Source: Macrobrachium rosenbergii (Eukaryota; Arthropoda; Malacostraca; Decapoda; Palaemonidae). From it: a DNA stretch of 64,000 bases. The position numbers were made by a program, and so were the translations under genes. The notes below the pieces were generated by a model, which saw only the letters and a list, made by a program, of their open reading frames with translations, was not told the origin of the DNA and searched no databases. Numbering within the stretch: position 1 is the first letter of the stretch; each line of letters opens with the position of its first letter. The stretch covers positions 55,364,813 through 55,428,812 of the forward strand of contig NC_089781.1 in the NCBI RefSeq assembly GCF_040412425.1, given 5' to 3'. This document shows, piece by piece, positions 10,439 through 22,830 of the stretch.

Positions 10439-11034
10439 TTGAGCTGCATTGACAACTGTCTCCAGTGAAAGGTTTTATGGGAAATTAAAACATGTATTTA
10501 AAGGGAAATTAAAGCATGTATTTACAACACAGACTTTGAGAGGTTTTACTTTCATACAATGGCAAGTGATCATGGCTTGCCTCTATGTGGGCTGACTTGA
10601 TTAAGTAACAGTAAAATAGACATAGCATTCTTGAATATGGGACTGTTTCCCTCCCAACACCACAGAATAAATTTTTAACTCATTTTCAAGATAAATCCTT
10701 AGAGCTATAACTGGATGTAGCAGAGCTTCATCTTCATTGCCTACTACAGCACTTACTCATGGTCACAATTCTGGGAAGGGTTTTGCTTTGGAGTTCTTTT
10801 TAGCCATAAATAATGGGAGAAAAGAAAAAAAAGGATGTCCCCCCTTGAACAAAGCCTAATAAGAAAGGGCTTGAAGCTCACTGATATACTCTGTTGTAGC
10901 AAAAGCTGAAAGAAAAAAACGAGTTGTCAAAATTAAGCACTGGAACAGAAAGTTACTTCATGCACCTGAGATACTGGAAGAACTTGATCGGAGATACTGG
11001 AAGAACTTGATCAATCTGGGTTACCTAATACAGA
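10439..11034. other. Non-coding sequence
   Basis: No gene recognised. Two short tandem duplications are visible: GGGAAATTAAA(A/G)CATGTATTTA at about 10480-10522 and ATACTGGAAGAACTTGATC at about 10970-11010. Confidence 0.4.
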
Positions 11035-11440
11035 TCACTGATGATAGTTTTTCAAAGTTAATATTGATTTTTATGGTACTGAATTTTATTAAATGATAGA
11101 AATAAAAACTATTACCCTATTTTATTTCATAAGACTACCCAGATCAATAAACTGACCCCTGTTGTTGATACAGAAACCTAGGTAATCAAGTCAAATTATT
11201 TCTAAAAATTCTAATGGAGGCTTGTTAGACTCAGCAAACAAAAGTCACTCGGCAATGAAAAGGAATGGTTCCCTAGTTTGTTTCTTCAATATCCTCTGGA
11301 GGATTTAGAACTAGAGAAATGCCTCTTGCTCACAAGAGACATTACAGTTCTAGCCGTGTTGTCTCTGAAACAGTCAGATGAGCGACCAACTGAAAAGAGT
11401 TATGTGGAGGTTTTGATGCAGCCTCCTCAAATGACACTGT
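11035..11440 (-). pseudogene. piggyBac-like element relic (third copy)
   Basis: Segments here match 31265-31890 in the same orientation: the CAAAGTTAATATTGATTTTTAT block, the TTTGTTTCTTCAATATCCTC block and the GAGCGACCAACTGAAAAGAG block. The family assignment rests on the better copies at 24691-25474 and 31198-32060, which have TTAA-adjacent ends and an acidic transposase-like N-terminus. No terminal repeat is seen here, so this copy is internally deleted and end-less. Confidence 0.5.
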
Positions 11441-11479
11441 TTTGGAAAATCTTTCCTGGCTGGCAAAAGGTGAAGAGCT

Positions 11480-12235
11480 TCTACTGCCAGGAGAGGTAGC
11501 TCAGGAAATGTTTCTTAGCCAGATATAGAATTCCTCTCACTTTCAATTCTAATTTAGCCTCTTTTATAGACATACCAGTTCTTTCCTGTACTATTTTCAA
11601 TTTGTACTGTATATATAACACATGCATTCTTTGGACCATGCATGATGACCCTGCCCACAGCTTACACACTTCGGCTCACTGCACTTCCATACTGTGGCAT
11701 GTTTGTCAGATCCACAATAAGCACATACAGGTTCATTTAGACAATTTTTCCTCATAGGCCCATATTTACTACAATTTTGACACTGTAGTGGTTTTGGGAC
11801 ATAAGGTCTCAATTCTCTTTGGCCCAAAATTTATATTTTTTGAGGTAGATCTTGACCTTCAAATTTTATTTTTGAGATTCTTAATATTTGTTTATTTCTC
11901 TGTTCACTCGGTATAATATATATCTCACAATCTTTGGACTTGGAGATATCTAAAAGGCATACTCTTTTCAACTCGTTCATTACTGTTTTCAGGAAGTACA
12001 ATGGTATCCTGAATGCTATTCATAGTCACTTTTTTTTATTTTCACATTTATATTTTCTATCATTTCACAGACTCTTTGTTATGGTTTCTATAAGCCACGT
12101 CTTGTCTTTATCTGTCTAAACATTTCTGCCACTGAACGTCTCGATAATAAATAATTTTCCAATTTTAATGCTGAAATTTTGTGGTCAGTTTCCAAGATCA
12201 ACATCAACTTCCCCCCCAAAAGAAGTAGTCAGGTC
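11480..12235 (-). pseudogene. LINE ORF1 (gag-like) fragment, I/Jockey type
   Basis: Read on the minus strand, coding traces run from about 12235 through RVCLLDISKSKDCEIYIIPS and KQILRISKIKFEGQDLP (about 11990-11850). They reach a Cys-rich region at 11597-11827 with three zinc knuckles: CQNCSKYGPMRKNC, CAYCGSDKHATVWKC and CVSCGQGHHAWSKEC. In the first the usual His is Pro. A downstream piece at about 11490-11590 carries KLKIVQERTGMSIKEAKLEL, matching the sequence after the knuckles in I/Jockey-group ORF1 proteins, which bind element RNA. At least two frameshifts and several stops are present. No endonuclease or reverse transcriptase follows, so this is a fragment. Confidence 0.65.
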
Positions 12236-12352
12236 ATGCCACTTTACTTCTTTTGGGTTTGTTATACTGTGGTTTTAATACCACCTTGATTTTGGTTTAC
12301 TTAGGTTTCCAGAGAACAGTCCATTGTCTTGTCAGAAGTCATGGGGAGGTTA

Positions 12353-12773
12353 GGAATCGTCATAGAATGAGTAATAATAATTTCGTCCAAGATGAGGTTC
12401 CTCTCACCAGGGAGCCCAACAGGGGAGGAGCAATACTGTTACCTACAGTGATAGCTGCTCTGGGATCCTCCTGGACATACACCATACCCTCCATGCCTTA
12501 GGGGTTGTCAGTCAGGCAAGATCGGACCCACCATTGAGGGCATGGTTTAACGTAAAAATTTCCCCTCGCTCGACCACTTCAGGTACTACAGTTCTACAAG
12601 TGGCGCAGCATGCCGTCTCACGACCCCTAAGGCACGGAGAGTATGGTGTATATCCAGGTAAGGATCCCAGAGCAGTTATTACTGTATGTAACAGTATTGC
12701 TCCTCCCCCTGTTGGGCCTCCCTGGTGAGAGGGACCTCATCTTGGATTAACATTACTCATTCTATGACGACTC
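12353..12773. repeat. Foldback (long inverted repeat) element
   Basis: The left arm (about 12353-12500) and right arm (about 12630-12773) are reverse complements over roughly 145 bases with scattered differences. Both contain TCATAGAATGAGTAAT, CCTCTCACCAGGGAG and CTCTGGGATCCT. A spacer of about 130 bases separates them. The structure would form a long hairpin as RNA or single-stranded DNA. No coding sequence and no clear target duplication were found. It may be a MITE of unknown superfamily. Confidence 0.75.
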
Positions 12774-14399
12774 TTTCAAAGTTACAAGAACAGTAGTTTC
12801 TGTAATTCAATACCATGCAATGGTTGTCAACAACTGAGGAAGAAGGGAAGGGGAAAATTCGTAGACGGAAGATTAAAAGAATTATAGGTCCCAATGTTCA
12901 GTTGAATCCACAGTAAAGAGAGTAGGCATAAGAGAGCATACTCTCCCTGCAGTAGATCTCTAAGCCAACCACCTTGCCAAGGGGTTGGGATCAAGGGGAA
13001 TGGGCCAAGAAAGTACACATTCTGCATACTAACAGAAACTTCCAGTTGCCCTTCCCGACAGGAGCTAACGCCAAACTGAGAGACTCCAATGAAAAGGGAG
13101 TAAAATGAACAAACTTGCTGAGACTGGAAACATCCAATACTGGCCTTCAATTGGAATGGGAGCCTTGATCACCTTGAAAGAGCTTGCTGCAGCAAAAGAA
13201 CTTGGGGGCAGTTTGGTTTGATATTCCACACACAACCATCATGTGGTAATGGCTGCAAGCACAGGACACCAGTGGGAAGACTTCATAGCTTATTCTCTCT
13301 TCCTTTAATTCAAAACATCTTTGGCAATGGCCTTAAACACTTTGGGGTTAAGGAGACAATGATGAGATGTGCCAAAAGCAGCTACTGAACGTTGGGCTGG
13401 AACTACTCAAGTTAAATATGAAAACTACTCCTGTTACTTTAAAATTGAGTTGTAAAAAAACATAGGACTCTCCTCCCTAAGCTTTGGAAATAGGTTACCA
13501 AGCAACACTGACCCTTCAGGACTAACATTTATATAATTATTATTATTATTATCATTCCTATTATATTTCTTTTTAACCTGGTACAGTAAACAAGTAGTTG
13601 TGCTAGGAACGACAAACTGACTTCATAAGTACTTCTGCCTAACTATTAGGCCAATTACCTTGCCAATTAGAGCTCTTAGCTCCATAAAGCAACTTGAAAA
13701 TCTTGCACCTTGAATAGAAAAGGTTGAAAATCTGACATCATATCTTTATCATAACAGCTTCATTACTACCCTAAAACAATTCACCTTATATCTCAATATT
13801 TTTTTGTATTTTTATCAATTAACTATTAATTCATTAACTTATCTTTTTTTATTTTCTAAAAAATAACTAATCTCTTCTTTCTGTATTTCCTGTTATCTTC
13901 TATAACTACTTTCCAATGAACAAAATATTCTTTGGAGGCTTGAATTTCCATATGAATAGGGTTTACCTTCTGACTACTACTAATAATAATAATAATGTGG
14001 AAAATGATGCAGTGGCATTCAGAGAACCAAATTTCAGGGATAACTTTTTGAGATTGCCTCAAAACACGCCTGAACAGAATTAGACAGCTTTAACTTCTTA
14101 CACATTTTAGAATAGAAGAGAATATAGAATTTAGGCCAGAGGCCAAATCACTGAGACCTACAAGGTCATTCAACACCAAAACGGAAATTAACCGTAAAAA
14201 GGTTTGAAACATGACAGGAGGGAAACCTCACAGCTGCACTATGAATCTATTGTTAGGAGAGGGTGGAAAGTAAGATGGAAGAGAATATGTACAGAGGTAC
14301 AGTAAAAAGAATGAAAGGGGTTGCAGCTAGGGGCCAAAGGGATGCCACAAAGAACCTTGTGTAATGCGTACAGTGCACTGACATATAGGTAGTTACAAG
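12774..14399. other. Non-coding sequence
   Basis: No gene recognised. The 107-codon minus-strand frame at 12827-13150 is cysteine- and tryptophan-containing but matches nothing I know. Short AAT-type and TTA-type microsatellites lie at about 13537-13550 and 13978-13995. Confidence 0.35.
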
Positions 14400-14535
14400 C
14401 ACTTTCAAAGGGGGGTCTTTGGTGCTTGAACTAATTAAATAGCCAGTTATAAGTATTTTTAGAGGGGGATACCAACTTAACGCGGATTTTCACTTAACGC
14501 AGGTAGTTGAGGTCCCTAACCCCCGTAATTATTGG
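14400..14535. mobile_element. Fragment of the CAGTAAACC-type MITE or a relative
   Basis: It contains the recurrent phrase CAGTTATAAGTATTTTTAGAG followed by G-rich and ACGCGG-type sequence and an end resembling CCTAACCCCCGTAATTATTGG. The same phrases occur in the MITE copies at 4845-5198 and 50093-50417. Confidence 0.4.
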
Positions 14536-14563
14536 AGACATGCTGTATGTGTGCATGTATGTG

Positions 14564-14566
<3 letters not shown>

Positions 14567-14645
<79 letters not shown>

Positions 14646-14660
14646 TACATATATACATAT
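14567..14660. repeat. (TA)n microsatellite
   Basis: A pure AT run of about 73 bases followed by imperfect ATACAT units. Open frames crossing it on both strands are low-complexity artefacts. Confidence 0.97.
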
Positions 14661-14893
14661 AGATGCTCTGTCCACCACCCATAAGTTCAAATTTTTTATT
14701 GTACGCCACTGCTTGGTTACTATTTTTGCAGCCACCCAAGCCGAACAGCAGCGTAGCTGACATCAATACGCCAGTTCACCATCCCAGAATCTCAAGGCTA
14801 CACAAGTGGTAAGACGTCATCTTTTGTCCTCTAATTAATTCTTGTGATTTTATTGTGAAATATCTAGTGCATCCATTATCTATCATGCATATA

Positions 14894-14951
<58 letters not shown>

Positions 14952-15984
14952 ATAATATATATATACAGTGGTTCTCGTTTCGACACAACTGTTTCAGAAG
15001 AATAGAGAATTGATTTCAATGGTTCCCACTAATTTACATCTAACCTCAACACACTGTTCAGAGTTGGCCAATTTACCTTATTGTGAAGCTTTCATGCTTT
15101 AAATGCATACAATAAAATGTCAATAGCAGATCGAAGCTGCAGTAGTTAGTTGGCAGCTATAGCACTTCCAGAATGTACAGTGGCACGCTGATAAAAACTG
15201 TGGTTAATGATAATACAATATCATTACAATTAATAAAACAATACAGTCAGTTTAATGTACAGAAGCCCGTTATAAATAAGAAAACGTTTGCAGTTACGCC
15301 GGTATCGCAGTCAGGCAAGCGCCGAGTAAAACAGTCCCGGTGGCGTATCGCTGCACAATATAAACATTGTGTAATGCTCATCATATTGTTTGCGGTAATT
15401 TCATTCGCAGTTCAGCCGCGCGAATGTGCGCAAGAACGCCACAACAACGTTCAGTTGCGCGTATTACGAACATGTTTACAAACATCATATGTTTCGCCGA
15501 TCGGTCGATCGTGCCGTGATTCTCGTTTAATAGTTTGAATCACGCAAAGTCAGTATTCTCGCGTCGAACTGACGAATGAAGCTGGTATCGTCGAGATCGG
15601 GTTCATCAGCATATATATAACCTCACAATGGGATTATGGGAAGATCACCGCTGGTAGTGATTGTCCATTGCGAGCATTAGCGCCCATGATTTACGGGCAG
15701 CGCCAGCGCCGTGGGCACAATCACGACATGCGAAAGATTCACATTATGAAATAAACCGATGACACATGTACAAAACCTCGCAGGTTCCATTCCTGGCTGC
15801 AACGACAACCTAAAATCGCCACTAACCGAAAAATTGGCGTATAATAGCACTGTCTCGGTTAGCGGGCGCCGATAACTGCGATCAGCGCCAACTGGTTATC
15901 ACGAAAAATCTGGTTATCGCCGTCACAGACGCGCCAAAACCAGATTGCCGTAACCGAGGCCGATAACCGTGGGACTGCCTGTAG
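14661..15984. other. Non-coding region with imperfect (TA)n and dispersed repeat
   Basis: An imperfect TA/TACA run occupies 14886-14967. The 121-codon plus frame at 15173-15538 has no recognisable domain. At about 15820-15980, inverted GGTTA/TAACC words such as GGTTAGCGGGCGCCGATAAC and CGTAACCGAGGCCGATAACC form a palindromic repeat. Similar phrases occur at 46780-46930 and 49910-50030, suggesting another dispersed MITE-like family. Confidence 0.4.
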
Positions 15985-16277
15985 CAGTAAACTCTCGACA
16001 TTTGTGTACTCAAGATCACAGACCATTTCATACTTTTCTTTCAGGAATAGCGACTTCGCCATTCACATTTTCACCGAGAATATTCTCATTAAAATTACGA
16101 CATATTTTCATGATTAACGCACTTTTGTAATAAAACTATTAAACACTGGCATATTTTTAGTGTTTTTTCTTGTGTTTGAACTATCAAAACAGACAGCTTA
16201 TGTTTAGAGGGGTTTTATATTCAATGCGCTTAGTTATTTCAGCGTTGCGTACATCCTCACGAATACGGGTGTTTACG
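15985..16277. mobile_element. TA-target MITE, diverged copy
   Basis: The left end reads TAGCAGTAAAC and the right end GGGTGTTTACGTA, degenerate forms of the CAGTAAACC/GGTTTACTG ends. The interior shares the family core: ATATTTTCATGATTAACGCAC, TAATAAAACTATTAAACACT and GTTTTTTCTTGTGTTTGAACT. Confidence 0.65.
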
Positions 16278-16944
16278 TATTATTACTATCTTCAGCCTGT
16301 TCATGAATACCTGTACCTATGTGAAGAAGCCGACAGCCAGTCGGAAACAGCTGAGTTACGGTTGCAGTGCTCACAGCAACCTTTACAGCTCATGTTGCAG
16401 TTTTACGGTAGTACTACAGTAGTAACATTTGTGACAACATACACTATTTTCATTAAAAACCAGTATTGCTCTTGGTGGTAATGTTTAGAAAATTATCGCA
16501 GCATTATCAGATGTTTAGACAGTAATGAACGAAATTTATTAAAACTACTAGTTATTGCTGGTTATCTTCATATAAATACTCCGTTCGCCACGAAACCAAC
16601 TTTATCTATGCGATGGCCAGCCGACAAACAATCATTAAAGTTTACAGCCTCTGATTACAGTTCCTACTCCAAATAATTGAAGGCTTCTTAACTTATGGAC
16701 GGAATTCATATATGACAGGGCGATGGATGGGAATCTCACAGAGTAACATATTTTGCACTGCATTGTTTACAGGAAAGATGGAGAAGCGCCAGGGATCATG
16801 TCGATTTATGGCACCAGTTTAGCTTGCACAGAGCACATCGTCAGTATGCCTTGAGATACTACAGGTGTACACGCCTGCAGCAGGATGCCTTATTTATTTG
16901 CTCACGAATATATCTGAGGATCGCTGTTGGTCTTGTGATCTTGT
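16278..16944. other. Non-coding sequence
   Basis: Nothing recognised; no supported frame, repeat or signal beyond simple AT-rich sequence. Confidence 0.35.
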
Positions 16945-17325
16945 CTTTACAGGTATGTCCGCTATAGGTTTTCTTGAGTATGTCAGCTATAATTGTAATT
17001 TTCTTGAGTACTTTCTTGAGCATGTCAGTTATAATTGTATTTCGAGTATGTCGTTATAATTGTAATTTTCCTTCAGAGTATGTCAGTTACATCAGAGTTT
17101 TTCTCGAGCATGTCGCTATACTGTACTTCGAGCAAACGCTATACTGTAATTTTCGAGATGTCAGTTGTTCGTAATTTTCTTGAGCGTCACTGTACTCGAG
17201 CATGTCATGTTATAATTGTACTTTCTTTGAGTATAAACAATATAATTGTAATTTTCTTGAGTATGTCAGCTGCACTGTACCTTCCGAGCATGCTCAAGCG
17301 TAATTGCGATTTTCAAAACAAGTTA
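16945..17325. repeat. Minisatellite of ~30-40-base units
   Basis: About ten degenerate tandem copies of a unit built from TATAATTGTAATTTTC, TTGAG and (T/C)ATGTCAGT. The repeat opens short frames rich in CNFL- and MSV-like words, which are by-products of the repeat. Confidence 0.85.
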
Positions 17326-17399
17326 TAATTTCCGTCAAGAAATAGAAAACAGGTGTAATTCTCATTTCATGTTTCAGATTTCGTGGTTTGCGGAAATTA

Positions 17400-17495
17400 T
17401 CTCACACATTTTCACTTAGAAATACTAATTACCGTATTTTCACAAATGCACTTTGCATAAAACTTAAAATACTAGGTACTCAGTATTGCCTGTGC
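17400..17495. mobile_element. Internal fragment of the TA-target MITE
   Basis: It contains CACTTAGAAATACTAATTACC, GTATTTTCACAAATGCACTTT and ATAAAACTTAAAATAC, matching the core of the complete copy at 50093-50417. Ends are not visible. Confidence 0.5.
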
Positions 17496-18126
17496 CAGCA
17501 ATACTTTCTGTATTGAATATTCATAAGTCAATTTGTGAACTCCAGAATGATATTAATAATTACCATATTAATAATTACTTACTGCGTATGTGAGCAAACA
17601 GCATTTATAGTAAAGTCAGGCCAATACATATGCATATACGGTGACTAATACCTAGCAGTCAGTTATATTCAGACATGTGCTTCCAGCATGTGTTTTTTGG
17701 TCTCAACCCCGAGTCATAAGAGATATTCGTGAGCAAGATTTTTGTATATTTTTTTTGTTTTGCAAGTTTGAACTATAACAGGCAGTTCTGCAGCGCCGAA
17801 AGGGTTTTGTCGCCGGTTTTAGTTATCAGCATGATCCCCGAATGTTGTGTTTCGCTTTCATATACCCACAAAAAAGTTGTTTATCTCCCTCATCCCAGAA
17901 ATTCGCAATACTTACAACAAATACCAGACGCCACGATTTTTGTTTAGTCTGCATGATTAGCAGTGAGCTGTAATTATAACTTTTACAAAATAAAATAATA
18001 TTAGAAACATGTGTTACTTAAAATTAACATACTTTTTACGAGCGTTTCAGAAAGAGGTTCAATACAACTCGCTTCCCATGGAGCGTAGGCCTTTAGACTG
18101 CTTGCCCCAAAGAATAAATTAATGCA
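17496..18126. other. Non-coding sequence
   Basis: No gene recognised; a 72-codon plus frame at 17729-17947 has no family resemblance. Confidence 0.35.
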
Positions 18127-18505
18127 ATAAGATTTGGACAGAGGAAAATCTATTTCGAGATCACTCGTACATGTTATCTAATTTCAGGTATAACAATGCC
18201 AGATATGTCAGAGAAAAAGAGCTAGAAAGCTGTTGTTACTTCAGTCGAAGTTGTTTTCAGGAAGACGCCGCAAGAAAGCGCGTCAACATTATCACGGAAT
18301 ATATCGGAAGATCTCCTTCTCAGAGCTGCGAGTCGCTACAGCCTCCCACATCAACACCAGACTGCTTATCACAGACACCAGATTTGGCATGTGCAAGTAG
18401 GGAAGTACACAAAGCAGGTCACAGACACGCACCTTCTCTCAGAAATGATTTTTTCCTTCAAACAAAACTTTCTGAGTCCAGTCCCGCGTCAGCCGGGTGA
18501 AATAG
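18127..18505 (-). repeat. Copy A right terminal repeat and internal complementary region
   Basis: From 18131, GATTTGGACAGAGGAAAATC matches the outer end of copy D (GATTTTGACAAAGGAAAAATC). At 18440-18505, CTCAGAAATGATTTTTTCC runs into CTGAGTCCAGTCCCGCGTCAGC, which is the joined-ends block found in the internal complementary regions of C and D. Confidence 0.7.
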
Positions 18506-19099
18506 TGACAGAGAATTACGTTACACGTAATAACAAGGAAAAAGTAATTCGAAAATGCAAAATTTCAACTAAAATACTTAATCATAATCTCTTTTCATGT
18601 AAGCAAAGAATAGCTGTACCAAGGTATACAGCTCAGTATATCAAAATCCACACAGAAACAGTGGGAGGTCCTCGGCATGACTGGGAAACTGCACCTTAAA
18701 TACAGTAGGTGAAACACGAATGTGCACAGGACAAGTAAACACACCTAATACTATACACGAACTTAGCTAAACACGCAAGAGACAAGACACGAAAATTAAT
18801 ATGTACACATATTCCAGTACGTGAGCCGTGCTAAAACAGTCCAGCACCTGCAAGAGAAACAATTATGGCATGTCAGAGTCATACTTTTCCATCAGTAGAC
18901 TACAAGATACAGTCAATATAGGCCAGGCAGCGAGGCATAACAAATCAGGAATAAGCAGAAGTGGGTCAGGCAGGCGGCTGGGAAAAGCGACACGATGGGA
19001 GATATTACCTCGTTGGCTGTAGAATATTACTTTAGCTTATTTAAATATGGCTGCTACTAGTGTCAACACTAGTTTCAGATAACTCGAAAAGTCCATATT

Positions 19100-19800
19100 A
19101 CGAATAGAAGTATAAATCGCTCTATCATGAATCTTTGTCCGAATTCCGCTGGCCTGTCACGAAACACAGGCCTGCTGCTCATAGCTGCTCAGAGGCAAAG
19201 AGTGTCATCTTTCTCCCCAAAAGAGGACTCCGTGAGTTCTTAAAAGGTAAGACGTCCGGACATGTTACTGGTCATGAGGAGCGGGGCACCACCTTCCATG
19301 AGATCATCAGTCCCAGGGGTTCGTTTAGCTGTAATGAAAGGAGATCTTCAGATGGTGAGCCAACAAAACCATCACCTCTAGCGAGAGCCTATTGCAGCTC
19401 TATCCCGAGTTAAGCCAATGTCTTCTCACGACTGATAAGAAAGCAATGAGTTATCCAATCCCGATGCTATGCGATCGTCATTGAGAACACGCATCATCGT
19501 GATCATGATACTGGTTCAGAGCATTTCTGGGGATGGATGAGAGCCTGTAAGTGTCGAGCAGTCGCGAAGAAATACTTTTCATGTCGATTTCGACTGTAGT
19601 AATAGTGGCGGGAGTTGTACTTTCAAACAGTTCAAAGAAGGAACTTCCTAATAGTCGCCATGAGCCTTGCTTCAGATGCTTTCAGAAGAGTGTTACTTGA
19701 TCAAGCCGAGTCATACCGTTCAAGAGCAGCACCCTTTATCTCGATTCTGCAGAGTGCTGACAGGTCAATGTTCGCTTCCTTTTAAGCCAAGCATTTTATA
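19100..19800 (-). pseudogene. Copy A tyrosine recombinase remnant
   Basis: On the minus strand this matches the recombinase genes of C and D at DNA level: GAGTTCTTAAAAGGTAAGA (19231-19249), GGGGCACCACCTTCCA and CACCTCTAGCGAGAGCC, plus a TTTATAAAGTCCATAAA block near 19796-19811. No frame longer than a few dozen codons survives. Confidence 0.6.
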
Positions 19801-20829
19801 AAGTCCATAAATTAGCATTCAAATTTCCGAGAGTTTATCATGTCTGGTTTCCAGCGTCGCATCGCTTGGGAATCGTAAGATCCCTGGTCTCAGTTCCCGA
19901 GCGCAGGGAACTGGCTCAGCCTTCGTGCCGCGTTGACAGGCCGGCCGACTTTCGAACGTCCCGAGCTTGCACAGCAGCAATTTCATTGAGGGAACAGAGC
20001 AACAGCCCTCCAATTATGTCACGGTACCAGGCGACGCCGAGGTTCAGTAATAGGAAGCTTGAAGCAGCCGCTGCTAACAGTATCCGTTTCGCGCCTCGGA
20101 CCCGCGCACCATTTGAAAGACTCACATGCTCAGATCAATTATCTTCAACGGGTAAACCGACACCGGCCACACGCCTGCATCCGCCAGATGGGCGGCCGAC
20201 AGTGCCAGTCGCCAGGAGAAGATAGCAACCATTACTTCGGTTTACTTCCCATTCGACTGAGTCGCGCCTTCGCCGATGCACGAATCAATATCGCTGCTTC
20301 AGCCCAATCAAAGCCCGATATGAACTGCCAGCGATTTTCTTCTCAGAGCCGTAGCACAATCGCAGCCTCCAGGCAGGAACCGCGCCGAAACACAGGGATC
20401 ACGCTCCCTGTACTTCTTTGCGAACATCCTCCCGTCGCCAGGGGAAAGCGCTCGCGATATCCAGGTCAGGCTGAGTTTAATCGCCAGACAAAATACCGAT
20501 CGTGACCAAGTCGCGAGTCCATCTCTTTAAGACACCGAGGGGATGAGAGCATCTGTACCTCGAGCTGACATTTGCCCGACCGCCACACTTCGTTTGCACC
20601 TTAATTCTGGTTGTTAGCAGTTCAATACTGAGGCAAATTGAAGACTCAGACTCTTTCTGGGGATCAGCGGATGTCGATGGATTTTTGAGAACTTCTGCGA
20701 TGCCTGGGAGTGCTGGAGAGATAACGCAGGTGACAGATCCCACTGAGACTGTTGCTGAAATGACTCGAGTCAGGCGGACTTCCTGTTCAGCTGAAACTCC
20801 AAGCACTCCAGAAACTGATGACCATGACG

Positions 20830-21120
20830 GCCTCTGACACTCCCCAGTCAGCTGGTGCCCAAACTAATCGCCAGGCACTGCCAGACACCCGGGACTCCGA
20901 GCCGCTGCACTGAATGCACCGCCAGCTTGGTGAGCCTCTGCGCACGTTCAGACCAAAGGGATTTATCCCGAGAGCAGCTGATTCCTGTTCTGAACCGAGA
21001 GAAGTTCCCCACATCGGAGTCGTGATATCGTCTCCGAAAGATCGACAGGCAGGCCTCAATTTAGTAGAGTCCACACTGAGCTGTCGGTAGCTAATGCACC
21101 CTGTCACATTTACGCAGAGA
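20830..21120 (-). pseudogene. Copy A reverse transcriptase remnant
   Basis: On the minus strand the segment aligns with the RT core of copy D (about 54430-54680). GAGTCGTGATATCGTCTCCGAAAGATCGA corresponds to the codons of the first catalytic-Asp block and its neighbour, and TAGTAGAGTCCACACTGAGCTGT to the preceding block. Both active-site blocks are disrupted. Confidence 0.55.
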
Positions 21121-21679
21121 TTTCCAGATCGCCGACAGCACCAGACTTTGCCGATCGAGTCGCTGGGAACAGTAATGTCTCCGCCCTTGCCAGCCTTGCA
21201 TTGCTCGCTTGTTGAGTTGTTTCGCCGCATCCTGCAGACAGGGCACAGAACTGGGACATTAATGGCCAGGTGTCTAAGGTCGAAGGTTCATTGTCCCCGA
21301 ATACAGGCGCATCGGCCTGCGTTTCAGTGGAGGGAGCGGTTTATTTTCTCACGTTCAGGTTCTCTCTGGGTGGTCTTTCATGGGGCTTTGCCTCTTCCTT
21401 CTTCAGGCTCTATTGATGTCGCGGAAACCCACGCCAGTTGTATGCTGGTGAAGAGGAGCGCCGGTTGGACCAACACGTTAGGGTGTATTTGAGGCGCAGA
21501 CTGCCACGTCGGTATCACCATCGCTTTCACCATGCCGCTTGTTCTCCTTTCAGCTAAAGGATCATTCGTCTTGCATATAGCGACGCACCAGCAGAGCCGC
21601 AGATCGATTGGCCTCGCGTAAAGCTCCAGTCATATCAAGAACTCCGCTCAGGGAAGAGGTTAGTCCCCAGATCAGCTTA

Positions 21680-22830
21680 ACGAGCTAGTGCTCGGCGACG
21701 AGCATCGGCATGATCTCTGCAGTTCGGTTGCAATGAACTGAGCAAAGTCCGCACGGAGTCGAGCGACCAGAACCCGAAAAGGCTCGCCTGAGAAGACGGC
21801 AAAGCTTTGCAGTCGAGCTCATGATCGCTGTTCCAGTCCGTGGGTTCAAACCGCCAATGACTCTGGGAGCCGCTCACCAACAGGGCGGAAGCGCAGAGGT
21901 CCAGCTTCCCACAGTGATACGTTCACCAGAACTCATTACTTCGAATACAGGCGCAGAATTGTTCTCACTGCAAGGGATTATCGTTATACCGGAATGCAGC
22001 CAGAGCAACTTCGTTCAGCGCAGCGCGGAAGGTCTTCTCTCAGGGCGCAACACGCACTGCCTCGAGCGTCAACTGCGCTGCCGCCACCGCCAGAGCGCGA
22101 GGAAACGACTGAGCTAGACGATGATTGTCTCCTAGGAACCTGTTCGATCAACTACACGGCCCGATAGCAAGATCGGGGAAGAACTCACTGTCGCCCGCGT
22201 CTTATCTCTCTAACTGTAAGTTTGTCATCATATTGGATGGCCGAGTGCTTAGTCGTCATAGTCATATCCAGCGGAACCACAGCGTCGATACATTACCGTG
22301 AAAATCGAGTGGGCGAGTTACGTTCGTTAGCATAAGCCATCACAACTCGGCAACTTATCAGTGATTTTTCAAACCCAGAGTTCAGGTCCTTGTAAATTAG
22401 CATAGTGGGCCCGTACAAAAGAGTAAGCCGGCTTAGGAGGGCTTGTTTCTTTGCAGTTTTTCATCAGCGCTGTCGAGTAGTTCAGATTGTTCGAGGCCAT
22501 CGCCCTGAAATCTAAGTTTTCTATCGGGAAGCGGGCTATTTCGGAGTCGAGACTGCAGCCCTTTCGCCTTCATGAAGCCTTCTCAACTTTCAATCTCGGG
22601 GGATAGACGAAGCTTCATCATCATGAGGAAGACTCACAAAACTCGCAATGAAGATAACGACAGCAGTGGGAGTCACCATTTTGCCTCAATGCTTCGGTCT
22701 GCCTCGCACGTTCCAGGCCAGATTCGCTGCTATCCTCGGAGACCGCATATAGATACTTTGGGTAATCCGATTTGCTGGATGATTGGCGGCAAGATCTGGC
22801 CGCGTCGCCACCGCGCGCCGTAAAGTCCTC
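21680..22830 (-). pseudogene. Copy A gag remnant
   Basis: Reading the minus strand, the block at 21680-21880 aligns with the Gag segment of copy C at 42020-42260 (shared GATCTGGGGACTAACCTCTTCC). The block at 22560-22830 aligns with C at 40745-41000 (shared CCAGATCTTGCC and ATCATCCAGCA). Indels break every frame. Confidence 0.6.

Noticed and set aside
14494..14766. Tyr/Ile-repeat proteins across TA runs (also 50216-50692)
   Set aside because: Simple translation of (TA)n microsatellites on both strands.
15173..15538. 121-codon frame as a possible host gene
   Set aside because: No domain, no splice context, no conservation that can be judged; the region has repeat-like features.
19866..21492. 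Several long frames on both strands (e.g. 20059-20505, 20787-21230, 21094-21492)
   Set aside because: They lie in the GC-richer, decayed coding part of DIRS copy A. None matches the Pol or recombinase frame; they arise from low stop-codon density.
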